Shown here piece after piece: positions 7,995 through 16,413 of a stretch of 64,000 nt of DNA. The notes beneath the pieces were generated by a model. That model saw only the letters and a program-made list of their open reading frames with translations, searched no databases and had not been told where the DNA came from. The DNA is from an uncultured Gemmatimonadales bacterium (GTDB taxonomy: Bacteria; Gemmatimonadota; Gemmatimonadetes; Gemmatimonadales; GWC2-71-9). The stretch's first letter is position 1; every line of letters begins with the position of its first letter. The stretch lies in contig CAMYLY010000004.1 of NCBI GenBank assembly GCA_947259405.1, positions 249,947 to 313,946 of the forward strand, in the 5' to 3' direction. Both the position numbers and the translations under genes were made by a program.

Positions 7995-8585
7995 ATGGAC
8001 TCGCCGATGGGTCTTTCGACCCGCCCGTCGAACCCGGCCATCATGGCCGCCCGCACTGCGATCCAGCGCGTACGAAACGACTTGGTCAACGAATGGACGC
8101 AGTGGGTCTGGGAACGTATGAACACGGCGCCGGAGGTCGTCAACTCGACACTGGAGCGGCAGTTCGGTCTCCTCGTCGACATTCTCATCGAAATCGTCGG
8201 GCCGCTCCGCCGCGCAGGGACAGAACTGTGGTTCAATTCCACCGACACGTACGGCCGTCTCGCTGCCGTCCGAGGGCTCGCTGCCGGCGAGGTCGTCGAA
8301 GAGATCCAGCATCTCCGTGAATTGCTCATTCGGCATCTGTCCGAGCCGGTGTTTTCATTGCCGCCCAGACAATCCATGGCGGTGATGCTGCGACTCAATC
8401 GCATCGTCGACAAAGGGATTGCCCATGCGGTGGTCGGTTACACCGACGCCCTGGTGGAAACGCTATTGCATCGGAGGGGCGTTCCGGTAACGGCGCATGA
8501 GCTTGCGGAAGTCGTGATCGCGCAGCGATTGGAACACCTCGAGGAGGAACTGGCGCGCCTTCGCATGTCAAATACCAGAGGCTAG
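7995..8585 (+). CDS. All-helical protein of unknown function (possibly RsbRD_N-like)
   Basis: 196 residues, not firmly recognised. It is alpha-helical throughout: conserved-looking segments are FGLLVDILIEIVGPLRRAG, a central YGRLAAVRGLAAGEVVEEIQHLRELLIRHL, then LRLNRIVDKGIAHAVVGYTDALVETLL and a C-terminal coiled coil (LEHLEEELARLRM). The GLAAGEVVEEIQHLRELL pattern recalls the N-terminal sensory domain of RsbR-type stress regulators and some histidine kinases, but no STAS or kinase domain follows. ATG at 7995 or 8010 are both possible. Shares its stop in a CTAG with the reductase on the other strand. Confidence 0.7.
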   Translation: MDSPMGLSTRPSNPAIMAARTAIQRVRNDLVNEWTQWVWERMNTAPEVVNSTLERQFGLLVDILIEIVGPLRRAGTELWFNSTDTYGRLAAVRGLAAGEVVEEIQHLRELLIRHLSEPVFSLPPRQSMAVMLRLNRIVDKGIAHAVVGYTDALVETLLHRRGVPVTAHELAEVVIAQRLEHLEEELARLRMSNTRG

Positions 8586-9379
8586 CTGGTGACTTCTTCA
8601 CCCCCATCCACATTGATCACATTGCCAGTAATCCAGTCCGTGCCTGGGTGACATAGCGCTACCACGGCATTGGCCACGTCTTCGGGCGTCGTCAGTCGAC
8701 CGTAAGGATTACGACGCGCTGCTTCCGCAAACAACGCATCGCTCCCGGGGATCTTTCGCGCCGCAGGGGTGTCCGTCACGCCGCCGCGCAATGCGTTGAC
8801 CGTGACACCTTTGGGTGCGAGTTCGAGCGCGAGCTGTCGCGTGTGAGATTCCAACGCGGACTTGGCAGCCGATACCGCGCCGTATGCGCGGATCACGCGC
8901 GTCGACCCGGACGACGTCATCGAGAAGATCCGGCCGCCGCGAGCCATCAAGTCACGATTGGTGAGGTCCTGCGCCCAATACACCAACGAGTGCGCCATGA
9001 CATCGAGAGTCATCTCTATGTTTGCCTTGGACAATACGTCGTCACCGATGTAGGGCTTGAGGGTGCCAAATGCGAGCGAGTGCATGAGCACAGCCACCGT
9101 GCCGCCGTGCTCCGCGAGATCGGCCCCGATCGCGTCCAGCACGTCCGCCCGCTTCCCTTCGTCCGCCGCGTTGACGTTGAAGTACAGCGCTCTCCGGCCG
9201 GCCGTATGGATGTCCTCCTTGATTGCCTCGACTCTCTGAAGCCCGGCCTTGCGATCGAGATGCACGCCAGCTATGTCGTAGCCGGCCTTGGCGAGCGCCT
9301 TGACGCAGGCTTCTCCAAAACCGCTCGAGGCACCCAAGATCAATGCCCAGCGCGGCGTCGTCGTCTGCGCGTGCGTCAT
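8582..9379 (-). CDS. Enoyl-ACP reductase-like SDR (FabL/FabI type)
   Basis: 265 residues. Short-chain dehydrogenase fold with cofactor motif GASSGFGEA and C-terminal GNVINVDGGEEV. The active site reads AYGAVSAAK, i.e. Tyr-x6-Lys, the spacing of enoyl-ACP reductases (FabI/FabL) rather than the Tyr-x3-Lys of ordinary SDRs; the TGxxxGxG-like N-terminus favours FabL. It would reduce enoyl-ACP in fatty acid elongation with NADPH. The second ATG (9379) is chosen because GGAGGG lies at ideal spacing before it; an ATG at 9391 would place that element inside the gene. Specificity for ACP is inferred. Confidence 0.85.
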   Translation of the reverse strand: MTHAQTTTPRWALILGASSGFGEACVKALAKAGYDIAGVHLDRKAGLQRVEAIKEDIHTAGRRALYFNVNAADEGKRADVLDAIGADLAEHGGTVAVLMHSLAFGTLKPYIGDDVLSKANIEMTLDVMAHSLVYWAQDLTNRDLMARGGRIFSMTSSGSTRVIRAYGAVSAAKSALESHTRQLALELAPKGVTVNALRGGVTDTPAARKIPGSDALFAEAARRNPYGRLTTPEDVANAVVALCHPGTDWITGNVINVDGGEEVTS

Positions 9380-9441
9380 GGGTCCCTCCATCCCTGGGAG
9401 CGAATGCTACCGATGGTCATGGCGACCGCGGAAGTTAGTCC

Positions 9442-10668
9442 ATGAAGATTCACGTCGCCATTGCGATCGGATTGGTCGCGGGGCTTCTCTTGGGTGTTCT
9501 GGCATCGGCCACGGGTAGCCCACTGCTCATGGATTTCGCGTTGGGCGTAGCGCCCATTGGCACCGCATTTGTTAACCTGCTCAGAATGGTCGTCGTGCCA
9601 CTGGTCGCCGCGACGCTTTTCGTGGGTGTGGCCGGACTTGGAGATCTCAAGACCCTTGGTCGGCTTGGCGCGTTCACGGTCGCCTTCTTCGCGGGGACTA
9701 CCGTCATCAGCATTCTGATCGGCATGGGCACGATGACCCTCATGCTGCCTCTCGCCAGCGAAGCGGTGCGGGGCGTAGCGGCTACAGCCACTGCGGATGT
9801 GCCGACACTGCCGGGACCCGTGGACTTCCTGCTCGGACTCATACCGGCGAATCCCTTCAAAGCCGCGGCCGATGGCGCGTTGCTACCACTGATCGTGTTC
9901 ACCTGTTTCTTCGGCGCCGCTGTCGGGGCACTCCCCACCGAGCACCGCGCCCGGCTGATCCAGCTGGGCGACTCCGTGGTCGCCGCTATGGTCAAGTTGG
10001 TGCACTGGGTACTCTGGACCGCTCCGATCGGCGTGTTCGCGCTGGCGGCTCCCGTTACAGCACAATCGGGTTGGGCCATGCTGCAGAGTCTGGGAGTGTT
10101 CGTGCTGGCCGTCGTGATCGGCCTCTTCGTGTTCGTGGGGATCATTTACGTGCCTGCTGTGAAATACTTCTCATCACTGAGCGTCGGCGATTTTCTCCGC
10201 GAGTGCATCGAACCCCAGTTGATTGCGTTCGCGACGACCAGTCAGGCGGCGACGGTGCCGGCGATGCTTGAAAGTGCGGACCGATTGGGATTATCGCGGA
10301 CGGCAGCGAGTTTCGTCATCGCCCTTGGTGCAGCCGTGGGCCGAGCAGGCAGTGCCCTCTTTCAGGGGACCGGGATTGTCTTTCTCGCCTGGTTGTTCGG
10401 GGCACCGCTCCCCATCGAGGCCGTAGGCGTGGCCGTGCTCGCGACAGCGCTCGTCTCCATCACCGTCGCGGGTGTACCAAGCGCTAGCGTTCTCACGCTC
10501 GCTCCGGCACTCGGCACGGTAGGCGTTCCCTTGGACGGGCTGGGGGTTCTGCTTGGTGTGGATCGCATTCCCGACATGTTCAGGACTGCCACCAACGTGA
10601 CGGGTACGATGACCGCAGCATCCATCCTGGATCGCATCACGAAAGGTGACCAGCCTGAAGCCGCGTGA
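9442..10668 (+). CDS. Dicarboxylate/amino acid:cation symporter (DAACS/GltP family)
   Basis: 408 residues with about eight transmembrane helices and two re-entrant loops. Family signatures: N-terminal NLLRMVVVPLVAATLF, the first hairpin-loop region ATTSQAATVPAMLESA (serine/threonine-rich), GAAVGRAGSALFQG, and near the C-terminus GVPSASVLTLAP followed by DRIPDMFRTATNVTG, containing the conserved Asp and Asn of the substrate site. Imports glutamate, aspartate or C4-dicarboxylates with Na+ or H+. First gene of a rightward run 9442-14336 with small gaps. Confidence 0.93.
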   Translation: MKIHVAIAIGLVAGLLLGVLASATGSPLLMDFALGVAPIGTAFVNLLRMVVVPLVAATLFVGVAGLGDLKTLGRLGAFTVAFFAGTTVISILIGMGTMTLMLPLASEAVRGVAATATADVPTLPGPVDFLLGLIPANPFKAAADGALLPLIVFTCFFGAAVGALPTEHRARLIQLGDSVVAAMVKLVHWVLWTAPIGVFALAAPVTAQSGWAMLQSLGVFVLAVVIGLFVFVGIIYVPAVKYFSSLSVGDFLRECIEPQLIAFATTSQAATVPAMLESADRLGLSRTAASFVIALGAAVGRAGSALFQGTGIVFLAWLFGAPLPIEAVGVAVLATALVSITVAGVPSASVLTLAPALGTVGVPLDGLGVLLGVDRIPDMFRTATNVTGTMTAASILDRITKGDQPEAA

Positions 10669-10681
10669 GGGCGAGTGAACC

Positions 10682-11068
10682 ATGCTTTATCGCCTGCTCG
10701 CCAACATGGTCGTCATACTGCACGTCGGGTTCGTGGTCTTCGTGGTGCTCGGAGGATTCCTGGTCTGGAGATGGCAGAGGGTAGCGTGGGTCCACGTGCC
10801 GGCTGCCCTCTGGGGAGCCGCCATCGAGTTCGTGGGTTGGGTCTGCCCCCTCACGCCCCTCGAGAACTATTTCCGCCGCCTCGCCGGACAGGCCGGATAC
10901 GCGGGCGGCTTCGTCGAGCACTACGTCATCCCGATGCTCTACCCCACAGATTGGACGCCTTCACTGCGTATCGTGCTGGGCTCCCTCGTCGTCCTCGTAA
11001 ACGTGCTTGCCTACGGCTTATACTTCTGGCGCTTCGCCAAACACGACCGTCCACCTTCCTCGAGCTGA
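10682..11068 (+). CDS. DUF2784 small membrane protein
   Basis: 128 residues, three to four membrane segments. Family features are the opening MLYRLLANMVVILHVGFVVFVVLGG, the WRW motif, GWVCPLTPLENYFR and a conserved YAGGFVEHYVIPMLYP. Function of DUF2784 is unknown. GAGGGCGAG before the ATG supports the start. Spacing is 13 bp from the symporter and 13 bp to the peptidase, consistent with one operon. Confidence 0.9.
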   Translation: MLYRLLANMVVILHVGFVVFVVLGGFLVWRWQRVAWVHVPAALWGAAIEFVGWVCPLTPLENYFRRLAGQAGYAGGFVEHYVIPMLYPTDWTPSLRIVLGSLVVLVNVLAYGLYFWRFAKHDRPPSSS

Positions 11069-11081
11069 ACCAAGGGATGCC

Positions 11082-12923
11082 GTGAGTGATTTTCCCGCAC
11101 TGATCCCCCGGGATGTAATCTTTGGAAACCCCGAGAAGGCCGACCCGCAGATTTCGCCGGACGGCAACCGCATGGCCTATCTCGCGCCAGTTGATGGCGT
11201 GTTGAACGTGTGGGTGGGCGATCCCGCGAGCGGAACGTACGCACCAGTTACAAAGGACACGGACCGCGGTGTCCGCGCCTATTTCTGGGCACACGACGGT
11301 CACCACCTAATGTACCTGCAGGACAAGGGCGGCGACGAGAACTGGCGGCTCTACAAGGTCGACCTCAACACCCGCGAGGTACACGACCTCACGCCGTACG
11401 ATAAGGTGCAGGTGCAGATTGTCGCACGCGATAAGGACCATCCGCACGAGCTACTCATCGGGATGAACAAGGACGACGAGCGGCTACACGATGTTTACCA
11501 CTTGGATTTGCGCACCAATGCACTGCAGAGGGTGGCCGAGAATCCAGGTGATGTGATCGGATGGCTTGCCGATGCCAACCTCGCCGTCCGCGCATGCATG
11601 GCAGCTGCGGCTGGCGGCGCAATGGAGTTACGCGTGCGGTCGGATTCGAACGGTGAATGGCGGCAACTCCTGAGATGGGAATCGGAAGACGCGCTGACTA
11701 GTTCCCCGCTAAGTTTCACTAAGGACGGGGCCGCCCTCTACGTCGTCGATTCCTCTGAGGCCAACGCAGCGGAACTCGTGCGGCTCGACATCAATACCGC
11801 CGAGCGTTCGAAGATTGCCAGCGACCCCGAGTACGACGTCGCTGACGTGCTTATCCACCCGGACACGCGTGAGATTCAGATGGTGGCGTTCGTGCGGGCT
11901 CGTGAAGAATGGACTGTCTTGGACGATTCCATCCGGGTGGACGTCGACCAGGTACGTGCACTCAATCCCGGCGACTTCAGCATCACCTCTCGTACCCTGG
12001 ACGACCGTGTCTGGATCGCTGGCTTCACCGAAGACGACCAACCCGTCTCGTTCTATCGATTCGATCGCGCCACCGGTGAGTCGACCTTCCTGTTCCACAA
12101 CCGACAGGAACTGACCCGGTACACGCTGGCACCGATGACACCCGTTTCGTTCAGCTCCCGTGACGGTTTCACGATTCATGGGTACCTCACGATCCCGCCG
12201 GGCGTCGGACCGGAGCCGATGCCAATGGTGCTCAACGTGCACGGCGGTCCTTGGCACCGGGACGTATGGGGCTACGGCCCAGAGGCGCAGTGGCTCGCAA
12301 ATCGCGCTTACGCCTGCCTACAGGTGAACTTCCGTGGCTCTACCGGCTACGGGAAGAAGTTCCTGAACGCGGGCGACCGCGAGTGGGGCGGCAAGATGCA
12401 CGACGATTTAGTCGATGCCGTGCATTGGGCGATCGCAGAAGGCGTAGCTGACCCCGAGAAGATAGCGATCTACGGCGGATCCTACGGTGGGTTTGCGGCG
12501 TTGACCGGCGCTACCCGTACACCCGATCTCTTTGCATGTGCCGTGTCCATCGTCGGCCCTAGCAATCTCATCACCTTCATTCAGACCATCCCACCGTACT
12601 GGGAGGGCTACCTGGAGATGCTGCATCGGCGCGTGGGACACCCGGAGCAGGACCGGGAATTCCTCGAGTCACGCTCGCCCCTCACGTACGTCCACGATAT
12701 CCGCATCCCGATGCTCATTGCGCAGGGCGCGAACGACCCACGTGTGAAGGAATCTGAATCCGAGCAAATCGTGAATGCCATGGAGGAAAAGAATATCGAT
12801 CACGAGTATCTGCTGTTTCCCGACGAGGGTCATGGGTTTGCGAAGCCGGAGAATCGGTTGAGATTCTACGCGGCAGCGGAGCAGTTTCTCGCTAAACACC
12901 TTGGTGGACGGTTCGAGGAGTAA
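11082..12923 (+). CDS. S9 family (prolyl oligopeptidase/acylaminoacyl-type) serine peptidase
   Basis: 613 residues from the GTG at 11082. An N-terminal seven-bladed beta-propeller (about 10-350; ADPQISPDGNRMAYL, DLNTREVHDLTPY blades) precedes the alpha/beta hydrolase domain, with HGGPWHRD (oxyanion), nucleophile GGSYGGFAAL, catalytic Asp in QGANDPRVK and His in DEGHGFAKPEN. No signal peptide, so cytoplasmic peptide degradation is likely. The longer frame from 11007 lies inside the previous gene and is not used. Ends 3 bp before the antiporter start. Confidence 0.92.
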   Translation: MSDFPALIPRDVIFGNPEKADPQISPDGNRMAYLAPVDGVLNVWVGDPASGTYAPVTKDTDRGVRAYFWAHDGHHLMYLQDKGGDENWRLYKVDLNTREVHDLTPYDKVQVQIVARDKDHPHELLIGMNKDDERLHDVYHLDLRTNALQRVAENPGDVIGWLADANLAVRACMAAAAGGAMELRVRSDSNGEWRQLLRWESEDALTSSPLSFTKDGAALYVVDSSEANAAELVRLDINTAERSKIASDPEYDVADVLIHPDTREIQMVAFVRAREEWTVLDDSIRVDVDQVRALNPGDFSITSRTLDDRVWIAGFTEDDQPVSFYRFDRATGESTFLFHNRQELTRYTLAPMTPVSFSSRDGFTIHGYLTIPPGVGPEPMPMVLNVHGGPWHRDVWGYGPEAQWLANRAYACLQVNFRGSTGYGKKFLNAGDREWGGKMHDDLVDAVHWAIAEGVADPEKIAIYGGSYGGFAALTGATRTPDLFACAVSIVGPSNLITFIQTIPPYWEGYLEMLHRRVGHPEQDREFLESRSPLTYVHDIRIPMLIAQGANDPRVKESESEQIVNAMEEKNIDHEYLLFPDEGHGFAKPENRLRFYAAAEQFLAKHLGGRFEE

Positions 12924-12926
12924 CGC

Positions 12927-14336
12927 GTGGCCGTAGTCATCCTCAGCGTTGGGCTCTTGGTGTTCTTCGGCCATTTCCTGGCCGACTTCTTTCAACGCAC
13001 TAAGGTCCCGGACGTCTTGATCCTCATGTTGGCCGGCATCGTGCTTGGACCGGTGACAGGGTGGGTGGAGCCATCCGATTTTGGCGCAGTCGGTCCGGTG
13101 TTCACCACGCTCGCATTAATCATTATTCTGTTCGAGGGCGGGATTCATCTGAACATCCGAACTCTCGGAGCTGCGGCGAGCGATACGCTGGCAATTTCGC
13201 TCAGCACGTTCGTCATCACGGTCTTGTTGCTCGCCTACGTTGCGGACCTGCTCCTCCCGATCGACTTCCGTACCGCGCTCCTGCTCGGGACGATTCTCGG
13301 CGGCACGTCGTCGGCCGTCGTGGTACCGCTCATTCGCGTCCTCAAGATGGCCACCCTGCCGAGCACAATTCTGTTTCTCGAATCGGCGATCACGGACATT
13401 CTGGTCATTGTGCTGGCCTTGGGTTTGCTCGAAGCCTTGGTCGCCACGGGATCCAACCTGTCCACGGCGTCTCTGAGCATCGACATCGCGCTGTCGTTTG
13501 TGGTGGCTGGTCTGATCGGCACGGCTGGTGCCTTCGTGTGGTCGGCGATCCTCGAGCGTATTCGCCGCGTGCCTAATACCGTGTTTACGACTATTGCCTA
13601 CGTCTTTATTCTCTATGGGACCGCCGAGCTCCTCGGCTACAGTGGTGCGATCGCGGCGCTCGCATTCGGTATTGCCGTCGCCAACTTTCCAAACATCCCG
13701 GAGCGGCTGGTCGGCAAGCTGTTCGCGTTTCGACTCAGCGCACTGAGCGAGCACGAACGCGCGTTCTTTGGCGAGGCCGTGTTCCTCGTCAAAACATTCT
13801 TCTTCGTGTATTTGGGTGCGTCGATCACGTTCGACCGTTGGCAGGATGGTGCCATCGCATTGCTCATCGTGGCCACCGTGCTCATTGCGAGGCTACCGGT
13901 GATTCGCCTGTTGGCTCCGAAGGCAACCAGCCGACGTGACGGGGCGCTGATGACGGCGTTAGTGCCAAAGGGACTCGCGTCGGCAGTCTTAGCATCGATC
14001 CCAGTTCAACGTGGCCTGCCCGAGGGAGGTGTAATCGCGGCGGTGGTCTACCCCGCGATCTTCTTCAGCATCGTCGCGTGCGCGGTACTGGTCTTTCTCG
14101 TCGAGCGTGGGTCGTTGGTCGTACTGACCGATGGCTGGCTCGGCAAGCTACCCGTCGAGCAGCCGAGCGAGGCAGAAGAAACTCCCATCGCGTTGTCGCC
14201 GTTGGATCCGTTCGCCTTGGAGACAGCCGCCGAGGTGCACGACCCACACGTCGTTAGCCTCGAACCGAAACCAGTGCAGCCGGCACCGCCCTCGTCGCCA
14301 GAGTCGGCAACCCCAGAGGCGCCCCCAACCGACTAG
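12927..14336 (+). CDS. Cation:proton antiporter (CPA family)
   Basis: 469 residues, GTG start 3 bp after the peptidase stop. About twelve hydrophobic helices: LVFFGHFLADFFQRTKVPDVLILMLAGIVLGP at the N-terminus, LALIIILFEGGIHL, GTILGGTSSAVVVPLI and FLESAITDILVIVLALGL, which holds the acidic pair region typical of Na+/H+ and K+/H+ exchangers. Residues about 405-469 are a Pro/Glu-rich cytoplasmic tail with no recognisable TrkA domain. Role: pH and cation homeostasis. Ion specificity unknown. Its TAG stop overlaps the TAG of the BNR protein in a shared CTAG. Confidence 0.9.
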   Translation: MAVVILSVGLLVFFGHFLADFFQRTKVPDVLILMLAGIVLGPVTGWVEPSDFGAVGPVFTTLALIIILFEGGIHLNIRTLGAAASDTLAISLSTFVITVLLLAYVADLLLPIDFRTALLLGTILGGTSSAVVVPLIRVLKMATLPSTILFLESAITDILVIVLALGLLEALVATGSNLSTASLSIDIALSFVVAGLIGTAGAFVWSAILERIRRVPNTVFTTIAYVFILYGTAELLGYSGAIAALAFGIAVANFPNIPERLVGKLFAFRLSALSEHERAFFGEAVFLVKTFFFVYLGASITFDRWQDGAIALLIVATVLIARLPVIRLLAPKATSRRDGALMTALVPKGLASAVLASIPVQRGLPEGGVIAAVVYPAIFFSIVACAVLVFLVERGSLVVLTDGWLGKLPVEQPSEAEETPIALSPLDPFALETAAEVHDPHVVSLEPKPVQPAPPSSPESATPEAPPTD

Positions 14337-15451
14337 CGCCTAACGAATCGTGTGCAGTAGACCGGCGGCAAGTGGGTCGAGACCGTGATCCATGAATTGC
14401 CGCCGTCTTCCGAAACCCACAACGATCCGGTCGTACTCCCGAACACGAGGCGTTCACCCGATTCATCCACGTCCATCGCATGCCGGAACACGAGATCGTA
14501 GGCGTGGTGCTGCGGTAATCCCTCGCGCAGCACGTCGAACGACACCCCGCCGTCGCGTGTCCGCGTGACGACGACCTTACCGTCGACCGGCAGCCGCTGC
14601 TCGTCGTCGATCGCCGGCACGAACCACGCGGTGTCCGGGTCCTCGGGATGCACCGCTACAGCGAATCCGAAGTTCGAGGGAGGCACGTCCTTCACCTCTT
14701 GCCACGTCTTCGCCCCGTCCGTGGTCCGGAAGACGCCGTTGTGATGCTGCACCCACATGGCGTCCGGATGGGCGTCGCACCGCGCGATGCGATGCGGATC
14801 TTGAATCGTGGGATCGTTCTTGCGATCGGGCGGCATGTACTCGGCCCACATTCCGTCCGCACGAAGATCCCAGCTCATGCCACCATCCAACGTCTCCCAA
14901 ACGCCACCGCACGACACACCCAGCACCAGGCGATTTGAGTCTCGCGGATCCACCGTGACCGAGTGAATGCCGGGATAGTCGTAGCCGCCGCCAAACCACT
15001 CCTTACGGCGTGGGTCCTCCCACAGAGACAACACCATCTGCCACGAGGTGCCGCCATCGTCGCTCTTGAATAGGCCGCCAGGAATGGTCCCACCCCACAC
15101 GACGCCAGGTTGATCCGAACCACCCGCCGTGAGTTCCCAAATCAAGCCGAGCTTCCAGGGCCACTCGCGCCCGAACGCGTCGCGATCGGGCTCGGCGCCT
15201 TCCTCTCGTTCGGGGTACGCGGGCGCATCGCACTCTTCCCACGTGCTGCCATTGTCCGTCGAGCGGTGGAGTTTCCCGCCGAAGTGTCCGTGCGCGAGTG
15301 CGGCCAGGATCGTGTCGTTACGCGGGTCGGCTAACACCATCGGCACGTGGTCCGACAGGAACGCGGTGTCGACGACGTCCCATCCGCCCGTGCCGTCGCG
15401 CTCGACCGTAAAGAGACCCTTCCGCGTACCAACGTGGATGCGGTCACTCAT
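14333..15451 (-). CDS. BNR/Asp-box beta-propeller protein (sialidase/sortilin-like fold)
   Basis: 372 residues with six visible Asp-box repeats of S/T-x-D-x-G-x-T/S-W type: STDNGSTW, SDDGGTSW, TLDGGMSW, TTDGAKTW, TRDGGVSF and SEDGGNSW, spaced through the whole protein as in a six-bladed propeller. No sialidase catalytic Arg triad or FRIP motif is evident, so glycosidase activity is not claimed. No signal peptide. Translation is probably coupled to the MoaD-like gene: the last codons of that gene (GGA GGC) form the ribosome-binding site 5 bp before this ATG. Confidence 0.88.
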   Translation of the reverse strand: MSDRIHVGTRKGLFTVERDGTGGWDVVDTAFLSDHVPMVLADPRNDTILAALAHGHFGGKLHRSTDNGSTWEECDAPAYPEREEGAEPDRDAFGREWPWKLGLIWELTAGGSDQPGVVWGGTIPGGLFKSDDGGTSWQMVLSLWEDPRRKEWFGGGYDYPGIHSVTVDPRDSNRLVLGVSCGGVWETLDGGMSWDLRADGMWAEYMPPDRKNDPTIQDPHRIARCDAHPDAMWVQHHNGVFRTTDGAKTWQEVKDVPPSNFGFAVAVHPEDPDTAWFVPAIDDEQRLPVDGKVVVTRTRDGGVSFDVLREGLPQHHAYDLVFRHAMDVDESGERLVFGSTTGSLWVSEDGGNSWITVSTHLPPVYCTRFVRR

Positions 15452-15452
15452 G

Positions 15453-15722
15453 CTAGCCTCCTGACAGTGCTTGCATCACGTACACTTCTGCGTCATCAGG
15501 CACTGGATCCGAGAGCTTCTCGCGATCCTTCACGGCGCGGCCGTTGACGAAGATCACCATGTGATGGCGGAGCGCGCCTTGTTCGTCGAGCACGTACGCC
15601 AGTGCTCGCTCGTTGCCTTGGAACGCCGAGTCGAGCACGGCGCGCACCGTGTTACCGGGAACGCTCCGGGCAGGGCAGTCCACGTGGCTCTCCAAGTGAG
15701 TCGTAAACGCGATGTTCGGCAC
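15453..15722 (-). CDS. MoaD/ThiS-like ubiquitin-fold sulfur carrier
   Basis: 89 residues from a GTG at 15722; the open frame extends 41 codons further but that part is arginine-rich and unlike the family. Beta-grasp pattern: VPNIAFTTHLESHVD, GNTVRAVLDSAF, the central VIFVNGRAV, and the C-terminus DDAEVYVMQALSGG ending in the Gly-Gly that becomes adenylylated and thiocarboxylated in sulfur carriers. ThiS/MoaD-type proteins deliver sulfur to molybdopterin, thiazole or other acceptors. No E1-like (MoeB/ThiF) gene is nearby. Coupled to the BNR propeller downstream, an association of unknown meaning. Confidence 0.85.
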   Translation of the reverse strand: MPNIAFTTHLESHVDCPARSVPGNTVRAVLDSAFQGNERALAYVLDEQGALRHHMVIFVNGRAVKDREKLSDPVPDDAEVYVMQALSGG

Positions 15723-15818
15723 GAGGGCGCTCCTGTCACCTGTTCGTAGGTCGGTGCGAAGTGTCCGCATTGAGCCGTCGAATATACCGCGCTGGCACCA
15801 AGCCAGAAGGAGAGTAGC

Positions 15819-16337
15819 TTGGGTTTCATGAGCGAGCTTGTTCACCTCGTGTACGAGCGGCCCGGCAAGGACGTGACCACCTTCGACGAGTGGTTGGTCC
15901 TGGACCGGCCCGACGCGAAGGTGTTGCTACTCGAGCGGTACGAAGGCGAAGGGGGCGCGATGCTGGCCCATGGGTCGCCCATCGTGTGGTATGTGTTTCC
16001 CGAAAAGTGGCACAGCATCGGACGCTTTCACGATGCCGATGAGAATCTCACCGGTTGGTACACCAACTTCTGCATGCCTGTCGAGATGAAGGGCACCCAC
16101 TGGCACACCCGCGATCTGTTCTTGGACCTCTGGCAGCCGGTTGAGGGCGATCCCATGTGGCTCGATGAGGACGAGCTGGCGGACGCTCTGCAATCGAAGC
16201 TCGTCGATAAGGCAACGCACAAGCGGCTCAAGAACGAGCGGGCATTGATCGACATGCAGGTGAAGGCAGGTGAGTGGCCGCCGGCCATTGCACGAGATGT
16301 GGGTCTGGAGCAGGTCCGAGCACTCAAGAAGAGCTAG
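15819..16337 (+). CDS. DUF402 family protein (nucleoside di/triphosphate phosphatase-like)
   Basis: 172 residues. Conserved DUF402 features: WYVFPEKWHSIGRFHDADENLTGWYTNFCMPVEM in the middle, then DLFLDLWQP and DEDELADAL with acidic residues suited for divalent metal. Characterised members are nucleoside phosphatases or part of an RNase E/G-linked FAU-1 family. AAGGAG at 15807-15812 lies six bases before a TTG at 15819, better spaced than the ATG at 15828, so TTG is preferred. Divergent from the MoaD/BNR pair. Confidence 0.85.
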   Translation: MGFMSELVHLVYERPGKDVTTFDEWLVLDRPDAKVLLLERYEGEGGAMLAHGSPIVWYVFPEKWHSIGRFHDADENLTGWYTNFCMPVEMKGTHWHTRDLFLDLWQPVEGDPMWLDEDELADALQSKLVDKATHKRLKNERALIDMQVKAGEWPPAIARDVGLEQVRALKKS

Positions 16338-16413
16338 TGCGCGTAAAAAGGGTGTGGGGTCGCGATGATCTGACGACGGTTCTCTGAGTTCTTGACTCTA
16401 CAGTGGTCTCGCG

